A DNA stretch of 64,000 nucleotides from Gnetum montanum (Eukaryota > Streptophyta > Gnetopsida > Gnetales > Gnetaceae), in the NCBI GenBank assembly GCA_015680685.1, contig MNCI01008651.1:995459-1059458 (forward strand), in the 5' to 3' direction. Below, in pieces: positions 1 to 10,921 of the stretch. Within the stretch, counting starts at the first letter, position 1. Every line of letters begins with the position of its first letter. Made by a program: the position numbers and the translations under genes. The notes below the pieces were generated by a model, which worked only from the letters and a program-made list of their open reading frames with translations, was not told the DNA's origin and made no database searches.

Positions 1-168
1 GAAAATGAGCAGCTTGTTCCGAAGCAAATTGAAGCAGCCGAATCTTCAAAATCTCCCGCCAACATCCTTTCAGAACTTTCGAAGCTGATCAAAGATTGTC
101 AAGATTGCCAGAGGACACGTGGCAAACTTTGTGGAGTCCACAAAGCCATCCTCAAAGCCGTCACCTAA
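1..168 (+). CDS. C-terminal end of an unidentified ORF (partial, Cys-rich tail)
   Basis: A reading frame is open from the first base of the window to a TAA at 166-168 (55 codons). Near its end it has a Cys/His cluster, C-x2-C followed by KLCGVHKAI. It is followed within about 130 bases by a TATA box and a leader-like region. That order, polyprotein tail then promoter, is what the end of a plant pararetrovirus genome looks like, so an endogenous caulimovirid copy is one possibility. The 5' part lies outside the window and I do not recognise the protein itself. A host gene or another retroelement is equally open. Confidence 0.35.
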   Translation, partial: ENEQLVPKQIEAAESSKSPANILSELSKLIKDCQDCQRTRGKLCGVHKAILKAVT

Positions 169-814
169 CGTCAGCTAGAAGATAAGGATGCAGCGAACGC
201 TTGTAGATAAGAATGTCAAGTCATCATCCCGATAGGGATGAACCAAGTCGGTTAGAGAGTTTGTTCGCTAGTAACCCCGAACTCTCCCAAAAATACTATA
301 AATAAGAGGCTCGCCTCTCTTTGTAAAGCATGGGCAAGAAGCCGAAGCAAGTATTTCCCCAAGCTCTCCTAAGTCTTAAGTCAGTCTGTATGTTCTCAGT
401 TGAAGATATCCTGTTTCTGATATTAGTTCTATATCTCATTCTGCTTGTTTATTATCATCTCAAGTATTTCGTGCTAGAAAATGGATTGTGATGATTGTCG
501 AGTTCTTCTGTGCATTATCAGTGCAGCAATTGTAATATTTTGTCAAATATTTGCATTACTCTCCATACTGATCTAATACTTCCGCAATCTTTAATACTTG
601 TCTGCGCAGTGTCTTCTGTGATTCCCGCTGTGTCCGCAAGTTTGTCTCTTGGTTAGGTGTACCTAGGCTGGTAGCCTAACTGTAAGAAAGTCCATTGGTG
701 ACAGTTTGCTAGCGATAAGTTGGGAGTGAGTCCGAATGCTGGTAGCTCCGTCCAGAAAACGCTGAGAAAAAGCGTATTGTTGACGTCGAGCTTGCATAGT
801 TACATCATGGATTT
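169..814 (+). other. Leader-like non-coding region, possible endogenous pararetrovirus intergenic region
   Basis: No long frame is present. Visible structure is the TATA element at 297, a small stem TAGGCT-GGT-AGCCTA near 664-678 and several short frames. Caulimovirid intergenic regions carry a promoter plus a structured leader with short ORFs, so the layout fits, but no protein domain or Met-tRNA primer site could be assigned. The call rests on layout only. Confidence 0.25.
297..317 (+). promoter_or_regulatory. TATA box followed by a short hairpin
   Basis: TATAAATA at 297-304 is followed at 306-317 by GAGGC-TC-GCCTC, a perfect 5-bp stem. About 130 bases separate it from the stop codon of the upstream frame. 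A plus-strand promoter whose transcript starts near 330 is plausible. A G/A-rich leader (GGGCAAGAAGCCGAAGCAAG around 329-348) follows, as in pararetroviral or LTR leaders. No TG..CA LTR ends were found around it. Confidence 0.4.
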
Positions 815-888
815 GATGTGGCCTTCTTATCCTAGGAGATCTAATCAATCGCTCCTATCAATCGCTCCTAGGATAAGAAGGCCACATC
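815..888. repeat. 24-bp perfect inverted repeat (hairpin)
   Basis: Arms at 815-838 and 865-888 are exact reverse complements over 24 bp (GATGTGGCCTTCTTATCCTA begins the left arm). The 26-base loop contains two copies of ATCAATCGCTCCT, the second running into the right arm. The structure would make a strong hairpin in DNA or RNA. It lies just before an open frame that begins at 872, inside the right arm. Confidence 0.85.
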
Positions 889-1396
889 TAAATTCTGTGC
901 AGTTAGAAAGTTCTCTGAAGTTAGGTCCTCACTACAGTTAGAACAAAGAGTCCAGGTAGACTCTCAGGAAACTGTGCATAGTTTGCACGTAGACTCTCAA
1001 GATGGAGTTGATTATCAAGATACAAAGCTGACATCTGCAATTGTGCATAATGGCAGAGAAAACAAGTCAATTACTGGATCAAATAAAGTTCCTGGGATAG
1101 AATTGAAACCATTATCATCCTCAGATTCCTCTCATAAGCCTCTCAAAGAATATGTCAATTCACTCTCATCAGTAAATATCCCATGCAAGAAAGAAGATAA
1201 TTTTAGCACTGCATTTCTGCTTGTTCCTGCAGAGAGGATTAATATTATTACAGATCAACTACATTCATGTAGTGAAACCAATATTACCTCTTATGTCTCT
1301 GTTGCGAGTGCTTCCCTTTCTCAACCGACAGTTCTGCACCAAGAAAATACATCACCAAGTAAACGATCATCGTCTGGGACTAATGTTGAAGGTTAG
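872..1396 (+). CDS. Unrecognised ORF, about 174 codons, no start codon assigned
   Basis: The frame is open from just after a TAG at 869 to a TAG at 1394-1396. The product would be hydrophilic and Ser/Thr/Lys-rich, without membrane segments or cysteine motifs I recognise. The first in-frame near-start codon is a GTG at 974; no ATG begins the frame, so an upstream exon or a decayed start is likely. After the stop the same frame continues readable for about 25 codons (1,397-1,482), which suggests a broken longer coding sequence or an exon. No function is proposed. Confidence 0.3.
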   Translation, partial: DKKATSKFCAVRKFSEVRSSLQLEQRVQVDSQETVHSLHVDSQDGVDYQDTKLTSAIVHNGRENKSITGSNKVPGIELKPLSSSDSSHKPLKEYVNSLSSVNIPCKKEDNFSTAFLLVPAERINIITDQLHSCSETNITSYVSVASASLSQPTVLHQENTSPSKRSSSGTNVEG

Positions 1397-2240
1397 TTGA
1401 ATAATGTTCTGGAAGTTCAAGAGTTCAAGAAACAGAAATCAAGATCTTTTGATAATCTATGTAAAATATATGTTGCAAATTAACTTCCTTCTGTGTCGCT
1501 AGAGATAGAGAGTCAAAAACTCATCAATTTTCCCCAACACATTACAAACCCCATCAACAGCAGCAGCAGAATCAAGCGTCTGGTTGCCAACACCGGGGAC
1601 GAATCACGGCAGAAGAACAAAACATCATGAAAACAAGAAGATAAGAAGTTGCTCCTCGGAATTTTTCTAATTTTTATTTTTTCTTAAAATGGAAGATAAG
1701 GATCTTCTTAAAGCAAAACCGGTGCAGCAAAACAAAGTTGGTGGGTACACGGAGATCTGGAAGATGAAGCATATCCAGTGCTTTCCAGCATTTATTTCAA
1801 TGGCTGCACAGGTAGGGTCTCAAAATCTGAGCTTGGTTGCTCGTTTTTAAATCTGCATTAGCAGCAATTGTAGGTCTAGATTTTCATGGCTGTCACCTCT
1901 TCAGCGTAAGTCCATGGCTGTTCAAAGAATCCGGCGGACAAATGCACGGAGCAGCGAAAGAATGAATACCGACGACGACGACCAGAACAGTGTTCAATTT
2001 CCCAGAGATTACGATTAATTGCTTGAGCAGTTGCAGGTGATGCTGAAGGAGTTATAGAAATGAACTCAAACACGATATTGATGCTAGAATTTTGCCGGAT
2101 ATTCATGAAATGAAAGAAAGCTGCACATAAACGTGTAATGTTGTTGCAGGCAATTGGATTTCGGTGTCTTCATGGCGGCTGCCGCTGCTGTGGATTTGAG
2201 CGTGGACGCCTGCCGTTCTTTTTCCAGAAGGCTTACCACA
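1397..2240. other. Stretch without an identifiable gene
   Basis: It holds a short frame from an ATG at 1689 (54 codons, to a TGA/TAA near 1850) and a GAC-rich stretch near 1960-1985. Nothing resembles a known domain. It directly precedes the FANCL relic and may include decayed upstream exons of it, but no FANCL sequence could be read here. Confidence 0.4.
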
Positions 2241-2282
2241 GATCTTGCCTTCTGCTGTGCATTGCTCTCATGATTTATTATT

Positions 2283-2650
2283 GAAAAAATTCAAGATTTC
2301 CGGGATGTCATGGAAGATCTTGATAATCATGTTTGGGTGTCGCTTCTTTGGGTCTAATGTGGTCATGACACTATCACTGAAGAAATGGAATAGTAGCATG
2401 AAGAAATGGAGTTTAGAAAGATTTCCACCTACAAATATTGAAGATATTCTTGAAATAACTTTCCTTTTACCGGGAGCTGATAGTCGTGAAGATTTTCAGT
2501 GCAGATTGTCGAATTTGTTATGTGTACCGTCTTCCAATGAAGGAATGGTACCGGATCGTGTTTGCGATAATCCTAACTGCGGGAGACCTTTCCATAACGT
2601 CCGTCTCACAGAGTGGTTACGTTCTCTTAAAACTACACGGCAGTATGTGT
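2283..2650 (+). pseudogene. FANCL: FANCL-like E3 ubiquitin ligase pseudogene (C-terminal part)
   Basis: FANCL is the RING-type E3 ligase that mono-ubiquitinates FANCD2 in the Fanconi anaemia DNA cross-link repair pathway. Three adjoining segments in three frames read like its C-terminal half: a segment containing IQDFRDVMEDLDNHVW (2,283-2,340); CRFFGSNVVMTLSLKKW onward through the linker (2,338-2,505); then the variant RING pieces ADCRICYVYRLP (2,498-2,540, another frame) and CDNPNCGRPFHN...LTEWLRSLKTTRQ (2,560-2,650). The Cys/His ligands C-x2-C, C-x4-C and H are visible. About 40 codons expected between the first two segments are absent, and the last Cys pair is missing. At least two frameshifts make it non-functional. 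The contiguous run without introns hints at a processed copy; this is an inference. Confidence 0.75.
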
Positions 2651-2699
2651 GTGGATCCCGTCGGTTTTATTTATTCATTTATTTATGCAATTAGCAGTA

Positions 2700-3880
2700 T
2701 GACAAAATGTAATGTGTTATCTCCCAAAAACAAAACAGTTTTTTTAAAAGAATTTATAGGACAGTTATTCAACTTCCTATGTATGGAACAAGTGTTAACT
2801 ATAGCTTTTATTTCTAAAGTAGTTATAACTTCCCTATAGTAGTTATAACTCTATGGTAGTTACTTCGAATGAGGGGAGGAATTTTTAGGAAGATCAAGAA
2901 AAATTATTGAAAATGACTTGTAAATAATGGTTTGCTAATTACATCATCAATTCAGCTACTTTGTTTTAATCTTGTGAGTTCTTTTCTTTTCATTTTGTCT
3001 TAGTTACTTAGCTAATGGTTTAGATAATACTGTGCTTGGCATTTAATTTTGAAATTTTTTTATTACTCTTATAACTCTATTTTTGCACAATTCTGAACTT
3101 CTATTTGGTTGCCATATAAGAGCTTATGTTGTCTTTGAAAAGCATCTTGAACAATTTAATAATAATGTCTTTATGAAATTGCCTCTTTGAATCTAGAGGT
3201 TCTAGAATATTTTTGATACCTTGAGCTGATTTGAAATAACTTCATTTTTTTTTAAGTTTATTACCTTGATATTTCAATCTTCAAATTGTCAAATTTTTTC
3301 TGATAGCTCTATTGTTTGCAATTCTTGACAATTATTAACTACCCAAATAAAAGCTTGTACTTTGTCATTTACAAAGTATTTTGGTATTTTAATAAAAATG
3401 TCTTTTACGAAATTGCTTGTTGAGCTCAAAGGGTTTAGACAATTGTAATACTTAGATTGAACTAGAATAGCTTTATTGCGAAGTGTTTCCTCATGTTCAA
3501 TTTATCTTGCTTAAATATTTGAAATTTCACACAAATCCGCTTTCTTTTCTTTTCTCTTTCTAAAATCCATTGAATCTCACTCTATTTCTAGTTTTCTTTT
3601 GGATCTTTCTCTCTAGGGAAAATTAAGAGTAGATTTTTACAAGATTGTGCTTAAGCATTTTGGTGCAATTTTATTTGTTTCAAAAAAACATACTATATGG
3701 ACTATATAGACTAAGTGACTTGACAAAATAGAAATCTTTAATGACTCACTTTATTCAACAAGGTTAGCTGAATTTCTATTGTAATAGCCAATTACATTTT
3801 TATACACAAACCCAACCATTTCAAAATTCATAACAACAAACACATTTACATGTAGTTAACTCTATTACCACTGGGTTTAT
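2700..3880. other. AT-rich stretch with a diverged tandem duplication
   Basis: No gene is visible. Two blocks of about 200 bp, near 3,065-3,205 and 3,300-3,435, align with each other: both run from a CTCTATT...TTGCA segment through AAGAGCTT/AAAGCTT and an AATGTCTTT...GAAATTGC segment to ...AGG. They are old tandem copies with many differences. The region may include the lost 3' end of the family B second unit, but no LTR or polypurine tract could be found in it. Confidence 0.4.
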
Positions 3881-3889
3881 TTAAACGTA

Positions 3890-5996
3890 TTTGGACCTTG
3901 GTGTTGCCAAAGACCAACAAGCACCTAAACTCAAGTTTGAATGAACACCTTTGTTTCTTGTGATCCCAATCACGAGACTCAAAGGCCAACATTGGCTATC
4001 CCAAACGGTCACCAACAAATGGATTGCAACTTGATTGTAGGCATTGAGGCCATCCAAGATGGGTTATTATACATCACCTCTTTGTTGGAGTTGTTAGAGG
4101 GCTTCATATACCTTTACCTTCGCCAAATTGATTTCCTTTTCATTAATCTCTTTGAACATTCCAATCTAGTCCTTGTGGTGATTTTTCACTCTTTTGTATT
4201 TTAGGACCTCATTCTTCCGAGTGATTATAATGGAAATCTTTTGGCAAAGGATATGAACCTCCTCCATTAAAAGATTCCTATTCTCAATAGCTAACCTTCT
4301 CGCATCCTACTTTACTTTGATAAGTTATTCATGCTACTAACAAATGTATTCCAGCATTTGGTCCTTCTACTGTTCAGCATTTCACAAGTAATGATTCTCT
4401 TGAATCAATACAATATTTTTCTTGTGTATCTGTTGAAGGTCACGACTGGAAGAATTCGTCATTACTTTCAATAGTGATGCATCAAAGACAATCATTTCCT
4501 TAGCAACCCTGGCCTCCTAGAGTCTTTGTTAAAGCTACTAAAAAGCTTCATCCCTTGTAAGCTCAAGCCTGAGAATGGATGAATCAAACAAGTGAGCACT
4601 ACGTTCTACAACCTTAGCCACCAACCGTCAATTGCTAATGGTGGTCTCCTCAAGTGGCACGTTAGCAATAAGAAACTTGTCCCTTGTCTCTAGCAGTTGT
4701 GACTAGGTGGCCGATATATCTTTCAGGAGATCAAAGATCTCCAAAATGATTTGTTCAGTTCTGACTAGTCATTCTAGCACTTCTTTGTACTATTTTGCAC
4801 TCATTCCTCTACTCCCACCTCCTGCAAATATTTGAACGTATGCCATGATAGCAACATTAGGGATAGATGTCATAGGAGCAGTTAGAGCCTCTCCAATCTC
4901 TTCGCAACCATATTTACTATAGTTTCCTAGCCCTTGTATGGCATGACCAAGACTGTTTCTCCTTTTCAATCTTCCAACATGACAAAGAAGGCTACTACAT
5001 TCCTTGAGATCTTAGGAAATGCTTGTATTGGAATGGATATAGTAACTTCTTTGATATTCAGGTTAGCGCAAAAAGGGGACTAGTCTCTTCGTTTAGAGAA
5101 TACTATGGATAATTCATCCATTGGCCAACTAATGATCCTAGCGTCCTCCTTGAAATGGCTCATAATCGAATGATACATGGAGGACTCATCATCATCTTTA
5201 GAGACTTGGTATTACAAATGTTGCTCCCTAAGCTTCCATAGATATTCATCAACTACTTCCATTTCAAGAGTCATCTCCAATGTTATAGGTGATGGTAGAG
5301 GTGGAACTTCCTCTTTTTGAAGCTTTGCAAGAGCTTTATCCTTCATCATCTCCTACCATGATATGGTAGGAGCCTTACAAAAAACATGATTATCATACCA
5401 GGCTATGTATTCCCTTTTGTAGAGTTTTTTAGTTAAGCAAGGAAAGCAAAGTGTCTTCCTACCCTATTCATTCTCCTTCAACCACTTTTTAATTTCCAAT
5501 AAGATAAGTTGGGGAACGTTGACCTATAACTTCCAACTTAGAGCCATGCATGCTCTTGTAGAGAAGGCAATCACCTTGCTTGGCTTCATGGTGGGATTGA
5601 GGTGATAGGCCTCAATTTTAAAGTAATCTCTCTCTGCTTTAGTAATGACCCCTTACTCCTTACAGTCCACTCCATAGCATTGTTGAATCCATTCTTTATT
5701 ATCTCAAGGTCCACTTGTGTTGATATCTCTACCAAATTTACCTTAGTGTTAGGTAATCCAAGGTCTTCTATTATGGCCTCAACTGAATAGGAGATGGTGA
5801 TATCCTTAATCATGACCATGGCATCTCTTGATGGTTGTTGCAAAAGGGACAAGTGTCTTCCATGTACCATTCCCCACTAGTGAAGAGAATTGGCCATAGT
5901 GAGGACCCTTGCAACTTGGTTTTAATTTCCTCCAGTGTTAACTCTAGGAAGGATTCAAAGTTTAACTCTTGAAGGATTGAGCTCTAAAGAAGACAT
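3890..5996 (-). pseudogene. ORF3-type (env-position) retrotransposon gene remnant, family B second unit
   Basis: Read on the minus strand from the ATG at 5,996, broken frames match ORF3 of the family A element at 16.25-18.7 kb piece by piece. The clearest match is AERDYFKIEAYHLNPTMKPS against AERVYSKIASYHLNPTIRPS, followed by a shared TRAC/ARAC-AL-L-S--LLEI block. Others are GEALTAPMTSIPN against ATTLNAPAAPIPN, and a PS-DGLN-YN block near 4,050. The unusual point is position: here ORF3-type sequence directly follows the PBS, the 5' leader and the gag-style ATGTCTTC, with no gag or pol between. It is therefore an internally deleted, non-autonomous body. Numerous stops and frameshifts make it dead. 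The molecular role of ORF3 is unknown. Confidence 0.65.
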
Positions 5997-6108
5997 GGTT
6001 TTGTCTGATAATATGTGTGACTTAAAATATTAATGTTTTCTAAAGATAAATTTTTAATACTTTTACAATGATCGTTTATGATATAAATAATCTAGATAAC
6101 TAGCACCA

Positions 6109-6127
6109 TCCTCGGTAACGATGCCAA
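6109..6127 (-). promoter_or_regulatory. Primer binding site (degenerate, tRNA-Asp type), family B second unit
   Basis: On the minus strand the 19 bases next to the LTR end read TTGGCATCGTTACCGAGGA. This differs by four bases from the family A site TTGGCACCGTTGCCGGGGA, which matches the 3' end of plant tRNA-Asp. It shows that an element body starts here, after the LTR at 6,128-6,982. Confidence 0.7.
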
Positions 6128-6982
6128 TGATGAGCAACAAGGTATCCCTACACCCAACCATATGCACAATCTAGTCAAATTCCATGGATGGAACTAGTTG
6201 TGACATCTAGATCACTATGCCTTGATCACAGTTCGTTGTCTTCCCACTTGGAGTAGTGGTAACTTTGTCATGTATGGTTTAGTCTAGAGTGACGCATATG
6301 ATTTTTATTATTTTATATTTTATTTTTCTACAATTAACAATAGGTTGAAACTCAATTTATAATCAATTCAACTAATCTAATTTCTAATTAATAATCAACT
6401 AACCTAACATAAGTATATGATCCCACTTTCCATGCACATCCTAAACATGTAGAACGTTGCTGGGTTACCAAGCGTAAAGTATTGCTAGGATTACCAAGAG
6501 TCATATGCATGCTCGAAGCGGTCATACTTATGTGCTTAATTAATATGCATGAAAATGTAAATATTAACTAAGTACATGAAAAGTAAATTTTATGGAAATT
6601 AAATCTAACCTAAGTCAAAGTGCTGCAATGAATAAGGATCAATCTCAATCTTATTGTCATTCATGGAATGTGTCCAAGTACATTGCCACTCGAATAAGAC
6701 TTGGTACAACTAACTTAGATCCACTTTGCGAGCACTCACTGACTGTTCTCTAAGATTATAGAATAAAACTGCCAGAGTTTGGCTACTTTATTGAAAAAAG
6801 CTATGCCAAAACCATGTGTCCAAGCACTATATTTATAGGTTGGCATACATTCCCTGATATCGGATATCTGATAATGTAGCATCTGACCCAATATCGGATA
6901 CGCGATATTGCGTACCTAATATCGGAGCCAAGATATCAAGGCCAAGATAAAAACGCTAAGATATCGAAGTTAAGATATTAGG
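6128..6982 (-). mobile_element. Family B LTR, left part (split by the family A complex)
   Basis: This minus-oriented LTR is closely similar to the LTR at 26,720-27,731 in its GACTAAACC block, its GGTAACCCAG/CTTGGTAA pair, its TATA region and its GATATC repeats. It breaks off at 6,982 inside the GATATC array, where the plus-strand family A complex begins. The missing 88 bases resume at 21,944. Restored length would be about 943 bp against 1,012 bp for the partner LTR. Confidence 0.8.
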
Positions 6983-7900
6983 TGATGAAGTGTCAAAATT
7001 CAATGCGTTGACTGGGCCACGTATACGTGGCCGCGTCGACGCGGGCCAGTCAACGTACCCACCCTACGTCGACGTGGCCCTGTTTACGCAGCCACCTTTC
7101 TCAGATCTATAAATATGAGGGCCTTCTGAGGCATCTTTTTGAGTAGTTGTAGCGAAGCTCTTGCAGTTTGCTCCTGCAAGAGATAGAATATTTTCCAAGT
7201 GCCCGCAGAAAGTGTATGAAAAGCAATCGGATCTTTATTCGAACATTGATGTATCTAAGCCCATTGGCGTGACAGCAATAAAGATGAACTGTTCATGCAA
7301 TCCTTGCAGCATTTGGACTTAGTTATTTCATGCATTTAATAGTTTAACATGTTTATGGTTTATTAATTACTTGTTGATGCTTTACTAGTTACTTGTTGAT
7401 TACTTATGTTTTTATTATTATAATTGCAATCGTTATTGTTCATTCGTAGTTCGTTAAAGACATAAGTACAACCATCTCGAACGTAATCCAAACACTTGGT
7501 AAGCCCAGTGACGCTTAATGTCTAGTAACCCAGCAGTGTTAGGAAATTCTCAGAACGTGCTCAAAAGATGGGACCGAATACTTATACTAGGAGTAGTTAG
7601 AATATAAAGTAGGATAATTAGAGATTAGATTATAGTTTATTCCTTCCCTTTCATACTTCAATAAGTCATCGAAAAATATAATTAAAAAGATACAAAAATC
7701 ATTAGCCTTAGTCTCACTTAACCAACATAAACAGAGCTTCACAAGTGAGATTAGGATGACAACAACCATTCTAACCCAAGGTTTCACTGGTTAGAAGTTT
7801 GGTGTATGTTAAGTGCTTATAGTCTGTAGATTTCGATAGAGTCGTGCGTGAATGTTCATGATTCATATGGTTGGACGTAGGAATACCCTCTCGCTCATCA
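6983..7900 (+). repeat. Family A LTR1 (5' LTR)
   Basis: It starts TGATGAAGTG and ends CGCTCATCA, 918 bp. The U3 start is a nest of palindromes: CCACGTATACGTGG at 7,017-7,030, GCGTCGACGC at 7,033-7,042, and an outer CGTTGACTGG...CCAGTCAACG pair around both. A TATA box (TATAAATA, about 7,108-7,115) follows. U5 contains the paired GGTAAGCCCAG / GTAACCCAG motifs near 7,500-7,540. LTR2 at 18,972 is a near-copy; many of the differences fall on CpG positions in the palindromes. Confidence 0.9.
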
Positions 7901-7901
7901 T

Positions 7902-7919
7902 TGGCACCGTTGCCGGGGA
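7902..7919 (+). promoter_or_regulatory. Primer binding site, tRNA-Asp type
   Basis: TGGCACCGTTGCCGGGGA lies one base after the LTR end. It is complementary to the 3' end of plant tRNA-Asp (GTC) except for one G-to-A change. Reverse transcription of the element would be primed here. The same site occurs after LTR2 (19,899) and after the family C LTR (56,930). Confidence 0.9.
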
Positions 7920-8068
7920 CTGTTAGTCTTTCATGCGTCATCTGACTTTAGTGAAATTATCATTTAAGTCGTTGGAACGGACCCAGTGTAGAAATATCTA
8001 TGCACACTAGGTGAACTTAAGTTAATCATAAGGTACACCGATTATATGGACCATTTAACATCTAACAT

Positions 8069-10560
8069 GTCTTCTCACAGGAGAGATGCATTTGAACCAT
8101 CGGTGCCGCAAGAATGTGGGGTAGTGTACAAACATCCCGATGAATATGTCCCTTATTTCACATTCATCCTACATTAGGATGAGCATCTTCGATGGTGGGA
8201 CATGGAGGGTAGCATCGTGCTACCGCCTGACCGAGCAACTCCTGCGATGCTATATCATAATCTGGGCAGATTGGGCATCTAGGACCGAGTGATGGAGTAT
8301 GTCATGGAGGATCATGACTACTAGGACTATCGTCCCACAAAAGCTCAAAGGACAAGAGATCAGTAGCAAGTCGAGAGATATGAACAGCAGAAGGGGAAGC
8401 AATTCACCAACCCCTTATTCTCGCAAGGGCTGCAAGACGATGGGGATCCCGTATTTCATGATACTCATTCGACTGATCTTCACTTGGGGTCGTAGATCCT
8501 CCAGTCAATCATCCAGAACAAACCTCCAAGTGATCACGATCCTCAAGGGGATGGTGGGTCATGAAGCAAAGCTGGAGGACATGACCACGGCTATCACCAG
8601 GGTAGATGGGAAGATCGACGCCAAAGCGGTGGCGATGCCTATCCTTCTTCTCCATCCTCCCCCTCTCCTTCGCCTTCATCTAGCTCAGGCTCTAAGCATC
8701 ACAAGGAAAGGCTGGAGAGAAAGGACGATGGTAGGCAGCTTCGAGCGGGGAAACGTGAGGAAGCACACAACTAATCGTGTGGCCCTCGCCAGCATGAAAG
8801 AAGGGGTAGCAGAAATCATCATTGACGTCATAGTCCCCAAAAGGACTATGATTCAGATGAGCCATTGTTAGCTACTCAGAGCTTGCTCCAAATTGCAGAG
8901 GCATTTCACATTCCAAGTAGGCACATGAAGGATAGTCGGATCAAGCATGTTGACATGAACAACATCCCCAGATTTGAAGGGGGATATAACTGTGATCCAT
9001 AGACCTACCTGTAGGCGTTCCATGACGCATGCACCCTGTAAAATATTGATAACAATTGGCAACAGTTGAAGTTGTTCCCTCGTACACTCATCAAAGAAGC
9101 TGAAAGTTGGTACTGGTCCTTGGAGCCGGAATCAATCAGAAGGTGGAGTACGATGCTTGAAATCTTTAATGACAAATATCAAACGTACTCTAGAGTGGCA
9201 AATCTGAGACGGTAGATCCAAGGTTGGAAACAAGGGAATCATGAACCCTTGGATGCCGCCATGAGCAGGTATTACTCACTGTTGCATTGGTGCCCTGGTC
9301 ATGGTTACTCTCAGCAGGCATAGCTTCGCCACATTATAGATGGGCTCCGTTTTGAAACATGAAAGACCCTTGGTATGTACACCAAGGGACGGTTGTCAGA
9401 GCTAAGGGTCCATCAGCTACAATGCCTCATCGATCAGGTGGCCAAAGAGGAAGGAGAACTTAAAAAAAAGGAGAGTGCTAAAGAATTCAACCAGGACCCT
9501 TCCCTCAGGAAGAGGGAGGTCCGATTTTGTGATGAGGAGGATGAGTCACCACTGGAAGCAGCGGTAAATAGGAAGACTTTGCCATTACAAAAGTTTGCAT
9601 CTGAAATATCGGCAAATGTGGATAAAATGTGGGACTCTTTGGACGAGAGATTCCAAAGTGTATTGAAAATCGTAGAAGAATCCAAAGAACAGGGTAGTGA
9701 CCATGATCGGCGCAAGAAGAAGGGAGCTGAACATGCCCAACATAAGGGTAAGGGAAAAGTTGTTGTAGTAGAGCAGGCTGCAAACTCTGACACCGAGGAG
9801 GACGATGGATGTGGCATATGCCAATATGAACATCCCAAGGGATGTTTTCCTGTGGTGTCCCACCTTCAAGAGTCTGGGGTCTATGCCTTGAACCCTCGTT
9901 TGGCGTAGCGGTAGACACCCCGAAGGTTGCCTTATCCACAAGGCAACCCCAGGCGATTCCACCAGCAGCAGCAAGAATACTATCCAAGTGGAATGCCTCT
10001 GCAACCGTATGAATATTTTCAACAGTGGCAGCAACCACAGGCGTGAGGGATGCCACCTCCAAGGCAGCAGTACCCTTACAAGCAAGCAGATCCTTATGGG
10101 TACTATATTCAGCAACCGGTCTCTCCAAGAGACTCTTCTAGTCATGCGGCCTTTCCTAGTTACTACCACCCCCTAAATATTTTAGACATCCATCTCCATC
10201 ATCACCCAGGGGGAAAAATCCACACCTTTTCTACCCTCCATCACCTTCTTCTTCCACTCCTCCACATCATCCATCTCAGTTGCCACCTGCTCCATCCATG
10301 CAGGGAGAAATACCGCCACAGCCACAACAAAGAAATGCTACGAGGGCTGTTAACTTACAACCGACACCTCGGCCAAGTGGACTGGAATCCAAGCCACGCA
10401 AACGTCCTTTCTTCCAGCCTAATAATCTGAACACACCCTCACCTATGCCTGTGGCCAGTGCCTCCGAACCTACCAACGCCTCCAACATCATACCGCCCAA
10501 GTAGTCCTCCGCTCCGCCGCATTCCAACATCCATACAGTCATGCTCACACATGCCGTGAC
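8069..10560 (+). pseudogene. gag: Family A gag (capsid/nucleocapsid), broken
   Basis: Gag packages the element RNA. The frame starts ATGTCTTCTCACAGG at 8,069 and reads on with in-frame stops. The retrotransposon-gag core lies at 8,950-9,380 (FPRTLIKEAESWYWSLEPES, then NDKYQTYSRVANL). An open charged segment follows at 9,375-9,908, with AKEEGEL, DEEDESPLE and a short zinc-knuckle-like CGICQYEHPKGC. The spacing there is C-x2-C-x3-H-x3-C, shorter than the usual CCHC. A Pro/Gln-rich tail runs to about 10,500 and into protease. Many stops are TAG where sister copies have CAG or CAA, for example ILH*DE and NCDP*TYL*AF. Confidence 0.8.
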
Positions 10561-10574
10561 CGACTAGATCAAAG

Positions 10575-10921
10575 ATAGTTCTCTTCCCTAGAAATTGATA
10601 GATCCGGGAAGCCCCCTAATCTATCTTTAGGTGGCTGGGAATGAGCTGTGCAAAGCTCTTCTGGACTCAGGGTCAGGGGTTAATTTAATCTCTCATGACA
10701 TGTACAAGAACTGGAACCTGCCCCCGCTAAAGAAGAGTAACATCCGGCTCGAGTTAGTAGACCAATCCATCATCGTTCCTTTGGGTTTGGTGGAGGACAT
10801 TGTGACCACCGTCCGTGGGTGGTCCTACCCTATTGACTTCCTGGTCATCCATGTTGAAAAATGTAAGGGGAACTTCCCAATCATCATTGGAAGAGCTTGG
10901 CTAAGCATGGTGGATGCATGA
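10575..10921 (+). pseudogene. Family A aspartic protease
   Basis: This is the retroviral-type protease that matures the gag-pol polyprotein. The active site is LLDSGSGVNLI (D-S-G), followed by a flap region and the closing FPIIIGRAWLSM, which corresponds to the hydrophobic-G-R motif of the family. The frame is shared with the gag tail upstream, so gag and pol were probably one ORF. A stop right after MVDA at 10,919 breaks it. The minus-strand element D has the same domain at 30,058-30,381. Confidence 0.8.

Noticed and set aside
5586-5870. Stand-alone host gene of 94 codons on the minus strand
   Set aside because: Its flanking frames match ORF3 of the family A retroelement, so it is part of the family B remnant.
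9434-10169. Long minus-strand frames opposite gag (up to 207 codons)
   Set aside because: Shadow frames of the plus-strand gag; no domain similarity.
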